From assembly GCA_001464955.1 (NCBI GenBank), contig LNEM01000006.1:1-64000 (forward strand): a DNA stretch of 64,000 nucleotides. Reading direction: 5' to 3'. The stretch is from Rhizobiales bacterium Ga0077537 (GTDB lineage: Bacteria; Pseudomonadota; Alphaproteobacteria; Rhizobiales; Hyphomicrobiaceae). The notes under the pieces were generated by a model. It saw nothing but the letters and a program-made list of their open reading frames with translations, did no database searches and was not told the DNA's origin. The position numbers were made by a program, and so were the translations under genes. Below, piece by piece: positions 1-8,938 of the stretch. The stretch's first letter is position 1. Each line of letters begins with the position of its first letter.

Positions 1-141
1 CTCGAGTTCACGCGCCTGACCGGAAAATGCGCTGCAATCGGCCGGTTGGAGGACGCGGCGGCAATCCTCATCGGGAAGGCTGGAACGTCGTTCGAGAGAT
101 CACAAGTAGGACTTCGGATTCGAGGCCCAATCGCCCAGTAA
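1..141 (+). CDS. Possible 3' end of a gene cut by the window edge
   Basis: Frame 1 is open from the first base to a TAA at 139-141 and would encode a C-terminal tail ending PIAQ. A second forward frame is also open to about 158, so the choice is uncertain. No domain is recognisable in 46 residues, and it may be non-coding. Confidence 0.2.
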   Translation, partial: LEFTRLTGKCAAIGRLEDAAAILIGKAGTSFERSQVGLRIRGPIAQ

Positions 142-333
142 AGATTGCGAGCGAGTAAGCCCGTCTCTGAAGCATTTCCTTAACTGCAATGCGCGGACGG
201 CTCTCGGCCCAGGGCATAACAAGTCGAAAGCTCCAGCTTCAGCTCGTCCAGTTTCCGGGGAGCAGGTCACTTCGGCTGGGTGTCCGCCTCGACGCCCGCC
301 AAAAAGCGTAGTCAAGGCGCTCTTGAGTGTTCC

Positions 334-632
334 CTACGGCTGCCTCAGGCTTGTGATGTAGGCAACGATCGAGGCGCGCTCGTCAGCGTCGGGGTGGCGA
401 GCCATACCGAGAGCGCCAGCTCCGACATTCCAGGTGAATTGGCGATAACCGTGAAGCTCGCCACGTCGATCCGGGGCGAGGCGAGGTCTCCGGGCTTGAT
501 CGCATGGCATTCCGCGCAGAGCCGCTCGGAAGACACGCGCCCGCGCTTGGCATCCCCCGCGGGCTCATTGGCGCGAGCACTGCCGGCCACGCCGACGAGC
601 GCAAGGGCGAGACAAATGACGATTGTGCGCAT
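334..632 (-). pseudogene. Class I c-type cytochrome, frameshifted
   Basis: A small exported cytochrome c. The protein opens with a clear signal peptide (ALALVGVAGSARA) and carries one haem-binding motif, CAECH, about 40 residues in. The reading frame runs through LALSVWLATP and then leaves the expected path. The neighbouring frame continues with PDADERASIVAYITSLRQP and stops at 334-336, which is how small cytochromes c of this kind usually end. One inserted or deleted base near position 395 therefore separates two halves of one gene. It lies 3 bases downstream of a small membrane-protein gene and probably shared its transcript. Either the gene is broken in this strain or there is a sequencing error; the sequence cannot decide. 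Confidence 0.7.
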
Positions 633-635
633 GGC

Positions 636-1115
636 TCAACTCGTGACAACGACGTCGGGGGCTAGGCGATTGACCTTCATGGCGAAGAGCGTGAAGCAGA
701 CGAGATCGAGGAGCACGGCGAGGCTTGCCACCCAGAGCACGCCGAGCTGGTAGAAGTCGAGCTGCAGGTAGCCCGAGAGCCAGCGCTCCATTGCAAAGGC
801 GATCACGAGGGCCGGCGCCAACGAGGTCAACACATCGAGCAAGGGACGAACATCGCTGCCGACCGGCTGCAGCACGACGGCGAAGGCCTGCACGGCGAGG
901 TAAGCGAGCGCAACGGTCACGCAGACCATGACGTGGCGAAAGACGTCGTCGGCTTGACTAAGCTCTGGCCGGTTGCCGCCCCAGACCGCCAGCACAATGA
1001 AGGCAGCGAAAATGAACGGCGATACCAATTGGGCCACGAGCCAGAGACGGCTATGGCCCGGGCGCCGCGCTCGAGGCGCCTCGAGCCCCCGTGTCCCAGT
1101 GTCGACCTGTGCCAT
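636..1115 (-). CDS. Small four-helix inner-membrane protein of unknown function
   Basis: A 159-residue protein with about four hydrophobic segments, near residues 25-45, 62-82, 92-107 and 123-148, and a basic N-terminal tail. This fits an integral inner-membrane protein. A purine-rich ribosome site (GAAGGGGGG) sits just upstream of the ATG at 1115, which supports this start. It precedes the broken cytochrome c gene by 3 bases, so the two look co-transcribed, and a role near a respiratory chain is possible but not shown. I see no catalytic or metal-binding motif and do not recognise the family. Confidence 0.7.
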   Translation of the reverse strand: MAQVDTGTRGLEAPRARRPGHSRLWLVAQLVSPFIFAAFIVLAVWGGNRPELSQADDVFRHVMVCVTVALAYLAVQAFAVVLQPVGSDVRPLLDVLTSLAPALVIAFAMERWLSGYLQLDFYQLGVLWVASLAVLLDLVCFTLFAMKVNRLAPDVVVTS

Positions 1116-1401
1116 AACGTCCCCCCTTCCAACTCGCTGCCCTGGCGGCTCTCCGGATCTGGCTCAACGATTGCATCGATGGAACGTGCGCAAATCTCGT
1201 CCAGATTTGGCTGCCGAGCTTCCAGCCTGCCCTCACGGAACTGCACAGGCGACGGCGCGATGACCAGAGCGAGTGCCCGGAAAATACCATTGGCCGAGCA
1301 TCAAATCGAACTCAGCAAGTAGACTTGGAATTGTTAGTCTGTTCATGAATGACCCTGCATTGCGTCTGGTCAATGTGTAAACGCCATGCCCGTGGCTCTT
1401 G

Positions 1402-2667
1402 ATGAGCATGAGCAGGATCTCGCGAATTTTCTCGGTGGCTGTGTTGCTCGTGTTGGCTGTGTCTGCTGCGCTGGCGCAGGAGCCGGCCTTCACTCAGGGC
1501 ACGCGAGCCTCCCCAGGCGCTGCAGTTGAGGTCCATCTATTCTGGACGGCGACCTGCCCGCATTGTGCCAATGCGCGCCGGTTCCTCGAGCGGGTTGTGC
1601 CGGTCATTCCGGGCGCGCGACTGCAATCCCTCGAGCTCGATGGCGATGGCCGCAGAGAGGCCGCCTTCATCGCCCTGTCGAAGCGTTTCAACAACGAGCC
1701 GCCTGGCGTGCCGCTGATCATCGTCGGCGACGAGGCGTTCGTCGGTTACCGCGACGACGCGACGACGGGAGCTGAGATCGAGCGCCGGATCAAGGCGTGC
1801 CTCGCCTCGCCCTGCACCGATGTTGCCGGGCCAATCTTCGCGCAATCCGGTGTGATCGCGCCGACCGCACAAGGCGTTAGCGGTGAGGGAAGCCCCCGCA
1901 TCATGCGGCCCGAGCTGCCCTCGACGATATCGGTTCCGGGGTTTGGCAGCATCGAAACCCGAGCACTGTCGCTGCCGATGCTGACCATCGTGCTCGGCGC
2001 CGTCGACGGCTTTAATCCATGTGCTATGTGGGTACTGGTGCTTCTGATCGGCCTGCTGGTCGGGATGAATGATCGCGTCCGGATGTGGAGCTATGGCCCT
2101 GCGTTCCTGCTGACATCGGGTGCCGTCTACTTCCTGTTCATGGCCGCGTGGCTCAATCTGTTCCTGTTCCTCGGCTCGCTCGCCTGGATACGGGCGGCCG
2201 TTGGCGTATTCGCGCTGGGAGCTGGCGCCTACTACCTACGTGAGTTCGTCCGGAGCCCAAATGCCGCCTGTGCAATAACGACGCCGGGCGAAAGGCAGCG
2301 CGTGATGGACCGCCTAAGGAGTGCGGTATCGGAGCGGTCGTTCGCCATGGCCATCCTGGGCATCATGGTGCTCGCCGTCGCCGTCAACATGATCGAGTTG
2401 TTGTGCTCGGCAGGCATTCCGGCGGTCTATACGCAGGTTCTGGCGCTCAGCGGTCTCACACCGCTCGGCTACTATGCCTACTTGGCGCTCTACATCTCCG
2501 TATTCATGATCGACGACGCGGTAATCTTCGTTGCTGCCATGCTGACGCTGCAGGCGACGGGGCTCGCGGCGTCTTACTCGCGGTGGTCGCATCTCATCGG
2601 CGGCGCTGTGCTGCTTGGCGTCGGGCTGCTGCTCATATTCAGGCCAGCGTGGCTCGCCATGGCATAA
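1402..2667 (+). CDS. Thioredoxin-like domain fused to a CcdA/DsbD-like membrane domain
   Basis: The first 26 residues form a signal peptide (VLAVSAALA). A thioredoxin/glutaredoxin-like periplasmic domain follows with the redox motif CPHC at about residues 52-55, and a cis-proline-like GVPLIIVG further on. After a linker come about six membrane segments. These hold two separated cysteines, in DGFNPC (about residue 207) and IELLC (about 335), the arrangement CcdA/DsbD proteins use to carry electrons across the membrane. Inference: it moves reducing equivalents from the cytoplasm to its own exported domain, possibly for cytochrome c or disulfide maintenance, which suits the cytochrome gene divergent to it. 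A TTG directly before the ATG at 1402 is a less likely start. In DsbD the order is different (N-terminal domain, membrane domain, C-terminal thioredoxin), so this is not a standard DsbD. Confidence 0.8.
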   Translation: MSMSRISRIFSVAVLLVLAVSAALAQEPAFTQGTRASPGAAVEVHLFWTATCPHCANARRFLERVVPVIPGARLQSLELDGDGRREAAFIALSKRFNNEPPGVPLIIVGDEAFVGYRDDATTGAEIERRIKACLASPCTDVAGPIFAQSGVIAPTAQGVSGEGSPRIMRPELPSTISVPGFGSIETRALSLPMLTIVLGAVDGFNPCAMWVLVLLIGLLVGMNDRVRMWSYGPAFLLTSGAVYFLFMAAWLNLFLFLGSLAWIRAAVGVFALGAGAYYLREFVRSPNAACAITTPGERQRVMDRLRSAVSERSFAMAILGIMVLAVAVNMIELLCSAGIPAVYTQVLALSGLTPLGYYAYLALYISVFMIDDAVIFVAAMLTLQATGLAASYSRWSHLIGGAVLLGVGLLLIFRPAWLAMA

Positions 2668-2890
2668 GTGCCGACCGATAACGCTACGGAGCAGCTCGAC
2701 GTCCTCTTCACATGGGACCGCTGTTCAGAGATTTCGAAGAGGTCCGCTTCATCCAGCTAGCTTCGAGGATCAACGTGATGGCCCCCACGCTGAGCAGGGG
2801 CGTGTGCATCACTTTAGGCACTTGCGCAGACCTGCCTCCGATCTCGCGGGGGCTCCCAAGAAGTTCTCCGACCAAGAAACCGTTGGCTGA

Positions 2891-3316
2891 TCACGCTACA
2901 TCGTTCGAGTCTTGCGGCGGATCGTCCTTGGGTGCATATCGCGCCTCCCATTCCTCGCGCGTCAGGGCTTCTGGAATGATGATGTAGCCGATCTTCTGGC
3001 CGGCGGTGTCCTGTGTGCCGTAGCGCTTGACGAAGCGCATGTAGAGCTTGGATGCGCGTACGGGGCCTGCGGCCGCCAGCTGCTTGAGTGTCATGACGAT
3101 GACCTCGAGCGTCGTGTACCGGACGCGAGCGCCCTTAGGCCTGCCCGAGAGACGCTGCACCTCTTCAAGCACCAGCGCCGCGATCGGCTTGAGCCCACGC
3201 TCTCTCCGAGGCCGTCCATCGGCATTTCCGGACCGCCCCTTCTTGAACCGCGTCGCTGTTGGCGGGCAGCGATAGCCGACCGCCTTATTGCCCTGATCGT
3301 CAGTTCCGCTGGCCAC
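2891..3316 (-). CDS. DUF5681 domain protein
   Basis: A 141-residue protein. The N-terminal part has the DUF5681 signature: VGYRCPPTATRFKKGRSGN followed by the glycine-proline-arginine rich ADGRPRRERG. Such proteins are common in alphaproteobacterial prophages and genomic islands; their function is unknown to me. The C-terminal half ends in IIIPEALTREEWEARYAP. Its start overlaps the end of the upstream gene by 17 bases, and both follow a ParB-DNA methyltransferase gene, so the three form one leftward operon. A decayed copy of the C-terminal part of this gene occurs at 21276-21380. Confidence 0.85.
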   Translation of the reverse strand: MASGTDDQGNKAVGYRCPPTATRFKKGRSGNADGRPRRERGLKPIAALVLEEVQRLSGRPKGARVRYTTLEVIVMTLKQLAAAGPVRASKLYMRFVKRYGTQDTAGQKIGYIIIPEALTREEWEARYAPKDDPPQDSNDVA

Positions 3317-3770
3317 TGAAGCACCTCCTCAGGCGTTCTACGTCGATGACGGTGCGCAGCAAGGCCAGCATCCGCGAGAACGAACTCGGCTTGCCTTCCG
3401 CATAGTCAGGGTCGTCGAAGATCTGTCGCTCGATCGCTTCGGGCAGATTCTTCGGAACGATGAAAATGCCGCCCGTGGGTCCAGGTGGCGGCTCCTTGAT
3501 GAGCTTGTGCGTCTCGGCTTCGCCGAGCACGACCTCGATCGAGTCGATACGCTTCTCGACGAGTGACCGCCTGACGTGCTGCCGCAGCATGGCCTCATAC
3601 GGATGCATCGAGGTGAGTTCGCCATCGCGCTTGACGCGAATGGGGGCTTCGAGCGCCTCGCGGAGATCGATCTGGGCGCCGGGACGCCGGGCCGACTTTG
3701 CTCGGCGCCGCGGAGCAGGGGAGGCGACCGCGCTGTCGTTCGGGTCCTTGCTGTCATCCGTCTTGCTCAT
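3300..3770 (-). CDS. Hypothetical partner of the DUF5681 protein
   Basis: About 156 residues from the ATG at 3770, which overlaps the stop of the upstream methyltransferase gene as ATGA and so implies coupled translation. The N-terminal 30 residues are basic and low-complexity (PRRRAKSARR). The remainder is mixed alpha-beta without a motif I recognise; MHPYEAMLRQHVRRSLVEK is the most distinctive piece. Its fixed place between the ParB-methyltransferase and the DUF5681 gene suggests a phage or island packaging or terminase-associated set, which is inference. An upstream ATG at 3800 is possible but would lengthen the overlap. Confidence 0.7.
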   Translation of the reverse strand: MSKTDDSKDPNDSAVASPAPRRRAKSARRPGAQIDLREALEAPIRVKRDGELTSMHPYEAMLRQHVRRSLVEKRIDSIEVVLGEAETHKLIKEPPPGPTGGIFIVPKNLPEAIERQIFDDPDYAEGKPSSFSRMLALLRTVIDVERLRRCFSGQRN

Positions 3771-5107
3771 TCTGCGGCCTCCCCGAGGCGGGCTGTACAA
3801 CTGGCGGCTTGCCTCTGAAGGGCCACTTCGGCGAAGGGCTGACCGGTGTCCAAGAGGACAGGCTCTATCTTCGCGATCCGGGTCAGGCGCTTCAGGATGA
3901 CGTCGCAGTAGAGCGGATCGAGCTCGATGCCGTAGCCGCGCCGGCCGGTCTTGTGGGCGGCGACGAGCGTCGTGCCGGAGCCGGCGAAAGCGTCGAGAAC
4001 GATCCCCTTGCGTGCCGAGCAGTCGAGGATGGCGTCGGCGACCATCGCGACCGGCTTGACGGTCGGATGCATGGCGAGGTCGTCGGCGCGCGTGGCGCTG
4101 AAGACATTGGCGCCCGTGTAGGACCAGACGTTCGTGCGATAGCGGCCGTGCTTGCCGAGCTCGACATTGTTGATATGCGTCGCCGTCCCGACCTTGAACA
4201 CGAAGAGCAGCTCGTGCTGGGAGCGATAGAGGCTCCCCATGCCGCCGTTCGTCTTCGCCCAGACACAGAGGTTCTTGAGCCCGGAATAGCGATCACGGGC
4301 CGCGGCCAGGACCTCGCCCATGTGCCGCCAGTCCATGCAGATGAAGTGGATCGCGCCGTCGGTGGAGGCTGCGACGAGGTTGTCGAAGACCCGGCCTAGA
4401 AAGGTCGTGAACTCGGCTTCGGTCATTTCGCCGGAGGCCATTGCGAATTCGCGGTGCCTGAAGGCACCAAGCCCCGAGACGTGGCCGTCGATCTTGACGT
4501 TGTAAGGCGGGTCGGTGAAGACGAGCTGCGCCGTCTCGCCTGCGAGCAGCCGCGTATAGGTCTCGATCTCGGTCGCGTCGCCGCAGATCAGCCGGTGCGG
4601 ACCGATCTGCCAGATGTCGCCCAGGCGCGTGACCGCCGGTCCCTCGACCACAGGCACCTCGTCGGCCGGATCGGCTTTCGCCGGCTTCCCCTCGAGACCT
4701 TCGATCAAGACGTCAATCTCGGGCATCTCGAAGCCGGTGGCCGAGATGTCGAAGTCGAGTTCGATCTCCATGAGATTTTGGAGCTCGATAGCGAGGATCT
4801 CGCGATCCCAGCCGGCCTTCTCGGCGAGCTTGTTGTCGGCGAGGATGTACGCGCGCTTCTGCGCGTCGCTCAGATGCTCGAGCCGGATGGTCGGCACCGT
4901 GGCAAGTCCGAGCAGCTTCGCGGCCTCGACCCGGCCATGGCCGGCGACGATGCCGTTGTCCTTGTCGATGAGGACGGGGTTGTTGAAGCCGAAGGCCTTG
5001 ATGCTGGCGGCGATCTCGGCGATCTGCTTCGGCGAATGCGTCCGTGCATTACGGGCGTGCGGCCGCAACTCTGCCGGAGACTTGGGAATGATCTGAAGGT
5101 ATGCCAT
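3767..5107 (-). CDS. ParB-like nuclease domain fused to a beta-class DNA methyltransferase
   Basis: A 446-residue protein with two domains. Residues 8-70 resemble the ParB N-terminal domain (RPHARNARTHSPKQIAEIAAS, then IVAGHGRVEAAKLLG). Residues about 165-425 are an S-adenosylmethionine-dependent amino-methyltransferase with the catalytic DPPY at 199-202 preceding the cofactor motif FAGSGTT at 374-380, the order seen in beta-class N6-adenine or N4-cytosine enzymes. Such fusions are frequent in alphaproteobacterial prophages and usually lack a paired nuclease; none is seen here. The ATG at 5107 is preferred because the ParB fold begins directly after it; an upstream start would add 36 residues unlike the family. 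It is the first gene of a three-gene leftward operon. Confidence 0.9.
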   Translation of the reverse strand: MAYLQIIPKSPAELRPHARNARTHSPKQIAEIAASIKAFGFNNPVLIDKDNGIVAGHGRVEAAKLLGLATVPTIRLEHLSDAQKRAYILADNKLAEKAGWDREILAIELQNLMEIELDFDISATGFEMPEIDVLIEGLEGKPAKADPADEVPVVEGPAVTRLGDIWQIGPHRLICGDATEIETYTRLLAGETAQLVFTDPPYNVKIDGHVSGLGAFRHREFAMASGEMTEAEFTTFLGRVFDNLVAASTDGAIHFICMDWRHMGEVLAAARDRYSGLKNLCVWAKTNGGMGSLYRSQHELLFVFKVGTATHINNVELGKHGRYRTNVWSYTGANVFSATRADDLAMHPTVKPVAMVADAILDCSARKGIVLDAFAGSGTTLVAAHKTGRRGYGIELDPLYCDVILKRLTRIAKIEPVLLDTGQPFAEVALQRQAASCTARLGEAAE

Positions 5108-5470
5108 GGACAGGCTCCTCGGAAAGAGGAGCCCGCTTAAAGAACAAGGCGCGGCTCCTCGATGAACCTTCGAAGCCCGCGCCCATGCGCCAACCTCGAA
5201 CCCATCGGGCGTCACGCCCTCACTTTGGAACTACTTCGCTGACTGCCGCCCATGCGGCTGGGCCTTCGACCACGTCCACATGGATGCTCTCCGGTCCCGC
5301 CAGCGCCTCGTTCCAGGCAGCTGGAACATAGGCGAAACGTGTCTGAAAAGCAAGAGAGAGAATCGAAAAACGGACGTGTTATCAATGAGTTGCCTTTTGC
5401 GCCGCTAACCGCTTCTGGTGGCTGGCATGGAGCGGGGACAGGGGCTCGCTGACATATGAGGCCGCCCCAC

Positions 5471-5553
5471 TCCCTGTTATTGGCGCCGCCCTCGCTGTTC
5501 GGCCCGCGTCGCTCCCTGATCGGCCCGCAAAATTCCCTGTTATTTTCGCGACG
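5471..5553. repeat. 21-bp tandem repeat, four units
   Basis: Four head-to-tail units begin at 5471, 5492, 5513 and 5534. Each starts TCCCTG or TCGCTG, and the middle units share GGCCCGC. The spacing is exactly 21 bases throughout. On the minus strand the same DNA would read as a seven-residue repeat of the ENNREF type. Similar strings are common in rhizobial genomes beside recombinases. A diverged extra unit (ACCCTGTT) may lie at about 5633. I see no supported gene between 5108 and 5750. Confidence 0.75.
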
Positions 5554-5749
5554 TAAATTCGATGTAACCATATGTATTTACGTATAAAAACGCCATTCTG
5601 AGCCGATTTTCAAGGCCAGAAAGCGCGAAATTACCCTGTTCCTGAGACCCGTTCGCCGCAGACTGCCAGCACAGCCAGCCGTCTTGCTCAAATCGATAGT
5701 GTTTTGGAACCTTCTGCGCGACGCGGATTTGTGCCGATTCATCCGCGGA

Positions 5750-6286
5750 TTATGGCCCTCGGCATCGCTGCTGAGGCGCCTGGAGACGCGACATGTGGCG
5801 GTTCTGGTCGGCGCGGGTGCGAACGTCTGGGGTGGCGACGATCAGGGCGGGCGGAATTCCTCTGAACGCGCTGCGCCTTCCACTGCAGTGGAGGGCAGTC
5901 CGAGGTCCTGAGGTGGCGCGTGGCGCGCAGCTCCGATGGCGGGCGTTCATCGAGGATGGCGGCGAAGACGTGCGGCGGCAGACAGGGAAGGCGCCTCGGC
6001 GCTGTCGGCTTCCCCGTCGCTCGTCTTCCTGCGCGCCGCAATGTCGTTCATCGCTTCTGTGCTGCCGGACGATACGATGGTCCGGAGGGCGACAGCCTCC
6101 TGCAGTGTTCGGACGTTGACCGGATCGATGGTGGAGACGTTCGCTGCCCCGGTAGATCATGCGGACCGTCCGAGCCTCAGGTCGATCGATGACGATTTGC
6201 GGGTCCTCCACATCGCAACCAGGCGGCACGGTGCCGCCCATCCCCATGCCACTGGCTGTCGACGCCGCGCCCGACAGCGCTGTCAT
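5750..6286 (-). pseudogene. Possible degenerate protein gene, unassigned
   Basis: Two leftward frames look protein-like in succession. The first, from the ATG at 6286, gives DPQIVIDRPEARTVRMIYRG. A neighbouring frame then gives STIDPVNVRTLQEAVALRTI and SSGSTEAMNDIAARR until a stop near 5950. Together they could be one short gene broken by a frameshift near 6140. I do not recognise a family. The remaining DNA down to 5750 shows no coding character I trust. Confidence 0.25.
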
Positions 6287-7091
6287 TGACCCGTCTCATC
6301 GGCTTGATCGAGGACGCGCGGGGCGATCTCGATGAATGGCCTGATGAAGGAGATGGACGGCAATCGATGAACATGGGTGTGACGGACCACTTCGGACGAG
6401 ATCATCGTCGGCTGGATGAAAACCGCGTCGAACCCGCTTCCGATGAAACTCGCGAAGGTGCTGAACATATCTTCGCCTTGAGTTTTCTTCGTGACAACCA
6501 GTTCGAGCTTCGTCGGGCCAGCCGCCCGCTCTATGCTTGAAGCATGGTCGCAGTGAAGGGATCGCTGACGTTGGCCAGAACGCCGCGACGATCCGTTGAT
6601 GGCAGGCACTCGCGCACGATCTCGACGCATTTGCCCGCCAGCTCGGCGCCTTGTCCCGAAATGCCCGTCACATTCCCACCCGGCCTCGCGAGCCATTCGA
6701 CAAGACCATTTTCGACCGGATTTCCCGCGCCGCCTATCACGATGGGAATTCGGTCTGTCGCCCGTTTCGCTGCGACCACCATCGGCGTAAGCCACGCAAC
6801 GATGACGTCGGGCTGCGTGCGAACGAGTTCGGCTGCCGCGTCGGTGGCCGCTTCAAGTCCGCCATCGGCAAGGCGCACGACGAACCGTACCTTCCGTCCA
6901 AGGCGGGCGAAATGGGCCTCGAGCCCGGCGATCAGCTTATCGGGGGGGGATTGCTTGGGCCGAGAAATCCTACGACTGGCTCGGGCAAGTCTGACGATCA
7001 TTCGTGCGCCCGACCGCCGGGATGTTTCATCGCCAGGGGCGTCCGGCAACTCTGCGAATATGTGACCGACCGTCTGTTGCTTCAGTCGCAT
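6283..7091 (-). pseudogene. ABC-type substrate-binding protein, broken
   Basis: Remains of a periplasmic binding protein of the ABC_sub_bind (TrpX-like, Pfam PF04392) type. One frame gives KLIAGLEAHFARLGRKVRF, RTQPDVIVAWLTPMVVAAKR, IPIVIGGAGNPVENGLV and RPGGNVTGIS, all typical of the family, and stops after FTATMLQA at 6531. A one-base shift near 6540 restores the family sequence as SIERAAGPTKLELVV, then FIGSGFDAVFIQPTM and HRLPSISFIRPF. The signal peptide, the first strand and the last quarter of the family are missing or scrambled. No permease or ATPase gene is nearby. It is most likely a dead gene. Confidence 0.7.
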
Positions 7092-7172
7092 AAGTCGATT
7101 ACCTTCTCCGGCACTGCGCGAGGAACCAGAACGGAGCCGAGCGCGGCGGCGACGTCGTCGGCACGTAACGAC

Positions 7173-7871
7173 ATGAATGAACCGATCAACCCGTTGGAGC
7201 TTCTCTCTGCAACGCCCCTATTCGAGGGAATGCCCGCAGAAGTCTTGAGGTCTATCCAGTCGGCGACCCACCAGGCTGTCTACCCGAAGGGCAAGGTGAT
7301 CTTCTGCAAGGGTGATCGCGGGGACGCTATATATCTCGTCCTCGAAGGGCGCGTTCGTCTGTCGGTTGTCACGGCTGCAGGGCGAGAGCTGACCTTCTCG
7401 CACGCAGCCGTCGGCGACCTTTTCGGAGAGATCGCCGTCCTCGATGGCTCGCCCCGCAGTGCGGACGCAACCGCTCTCGGTGACGTCCGGGTTCAGGTAC
7501 TCCCGGCCGTAGCTTTCGAGCGTTTCCTCGACCGCTACTCGGAGCTGTCGCGAGGCGTCATCCGATTGTTGTGCGCGCGATTGCGGACCGTGAGCGATCA
7601 CCTCGAGGACATCGCCTTGCTTCCGATCGAGGCACGGCTCGCCCGTTTTCTCCTGAGCCAGCTACAACCGGGCGCAAATGGCTCCTCGCCGGCCAGTCGG
7701 CGCGCCACGCTCGGCATCTCCCAAGGTGAGATTGCGCTGCTGCTCGGCGCCAGCCGTCCCAAGATCAACGCGGCCCTCATGCTTCTGGAGCAGGAAGGCG
7801 CCATTGTGCGCTCGGGCCAGACGATCGATTGCGCACCGGCGGTTCTGGCGCGGATCGCCAGATTGGCGTGA
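7173..7871 (+). CDS. Crp/Fnr family transcriptional regulator
   Basis: A 232-residue regulator. Residues about 12-130 form a cyclic-nucleotide-binding-like beta barrel (PLFEGMPAEVLRSI, KGKVIFCKGDRGDAIYLVLEG, GDLFGEIAVLDG). Residues about 150-220 form a winged helix-turn-helix of the Crp type (ISQGEIALLLGASRPKINAA), followed by the wing. It lacks the N-terminal cysteine cluster of iron-sulfur Fnr proteins, so oxygen sensing through an iron-sulfur cluster is unlikely; the ligand is unknown. I chose the ATG at 7173 because the family alignment begins there; the frame stays open upstream into the broken binding-protein gene. It is transcribed alone, and its targets cannot be read from the sequence. 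Confidence 0.88.
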   Translation: MNEPINPLELLSATPLFEGMPAEVLRSIQSATHQAVYPKGKVIFCKGDRGDAIYLVLEGRVRLSVVTAAGRELTFSHAAVGDLFGEIAVLDGSPRSADATALGDVRVQVLPAVAFERFLDRYSELSRGVIRLLCARLRTVSDHLEDIALLPIEARLARFLLSQLQPGANGSSPASRRATLGISQGEIALLLGASRPKINAALMLLEQEGAIVRSGQTIDCAPAVLARIARLA

Positions 7872-8012
7872 GCGGCACGGGATGCGAACGTGGTCGAAGC
7901 GGGGGATGTGCAAGGACCGTGGGCTCCAGCGAAGCCGATCCGAATGCGGAGCGACTCACGGCAACGATAGACGATGCAAGCAGAGTACTGCGGGTTGACC
8001 GACGGCTGCATA

Positions 8013-8771
8013 TTACCTGTCCCGGCGCGCCTGATGATCGGTTTTCGTCGCCGCCTCGAGGTTCGCCTTCGCACCATGATGGTTCGGATCCACCGCAAGC
8101 GCCTGACGGAAGTCCCTGATAGCGGCTTCCCGGTCCCCCGCCACCAGATGCAGCTCTCCGCGACCGTTCAGGGCGCCGACATAATCCGGCACCAGCTCGA
8201 TGGCCCTCGTGAAATCCGCTGCCGCGCGCTGGTTGTCTCCCTTGCGTCGCCGAGCGACGCCCCGGTTGTTGTAGGCATAGGCTGAACTCGCGTCGTATTG
8301 GATAGCCCAGGTGAAGTCGCTGATCGCCGCATCGAAGTGGCCGAGTGCGAGGAAGGCCAATCCGCGATTGTTGAGGGCGTCGGGCCGCAGAGGAGCCAGC
8401 TTCAGGACCGCGCTCAGATCCGTAATGGCCTCGCTGTAGTCCTTCAGCGCCAGATAGGTCGTGCCCCGATTGAAGCGGGCGTTCACGAAATGAGGGTCGA
8501 AGGCGAGAGCGCGACTGTAGTCTTCGATCGCTGCGCGAGGCTTGCCAAGGTAATCGAGAGCGTTCGCCCGATTGTTGTACGCGACGAGAAGCTGTTTTTC
8601 GGTCGCCCAGTTCGAGGAGATGATGTCGGAGCACGCGACGACGGCGTCGGCTGGGTCGAAGGCCTCGGAACATTCCCCAAGGACATCTGCAGCGACTGGC
8701 GCCGCATCCACGAGGCTCACCGCTGCGGTAGCAAGCGCCACGAGGGTTGCAACGAATGAACGCCGAATCAT
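8013..8771 (-). CDS. Exported tetratricopeptide-repeat protein
   Basis: A 252-residue protein. A signal peptide (ATLVALATAAVSLVDAAPVAA) leads to a region with two cysteines and then about six TPR units between residues 50 and 245, such as ARFNRGTTYLALKDYSEAI, ALNNRGLAFLALGHFDAAI and AYNNRGVARRRKGDNQRAA. TPR arrays bind peptides or partner proteins; this one would act in the periplasm. A GGAG ribosome site stands 7-8 bases before the ATG at 8771, favouring it over an ATG seven codons upstream. It stands alone among degenerate sequence, so its partner is not indicated. Confidence 0.85.
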   Translation of the reverse strand: MIRRSFVATLVALATAAVSLVDAAPVAADVLGECSEAFDPADAVVACSDIISSNWATEKQLLVAYNNRANALDYLGKPRAAIEDYSRALAFDPHFVNARFNRGTTYLALKDYSEAITDLSAVLKLAPLRPDALNNRGLAFLALGHFDAAISDFTWAIQYDASSAYAYNNRGVARRRKGDNQRAAADFTRAIELVPDYVGALNGRGELHLVAGDREAAIRDFRQALAVDPNHHGAKANLEAATKTDHQARRDR

Positions 8772-8938
8772 GGCGGAAGGCTCCTCGTGCAAACACGCTT
8801 CTCGTCATTCGAAGGCCGGCTGAGGCCGTTACGACCACCTCCACGTTGCGTCGTGCCAGCGGCCGCGGCACCAGGATCAGCGAAACTCCGGGCGGACGCT
8901 GTTCCGTAAGGAACAAGTCCGAAAGAAAGTCGCGATGA

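Noticed and set aside
5471-5553. CRISPR array
   Set aside because: Units are 21 bases with no unique spacers between repeats and no cas genes nearby, so it is a simple tandem repeat.
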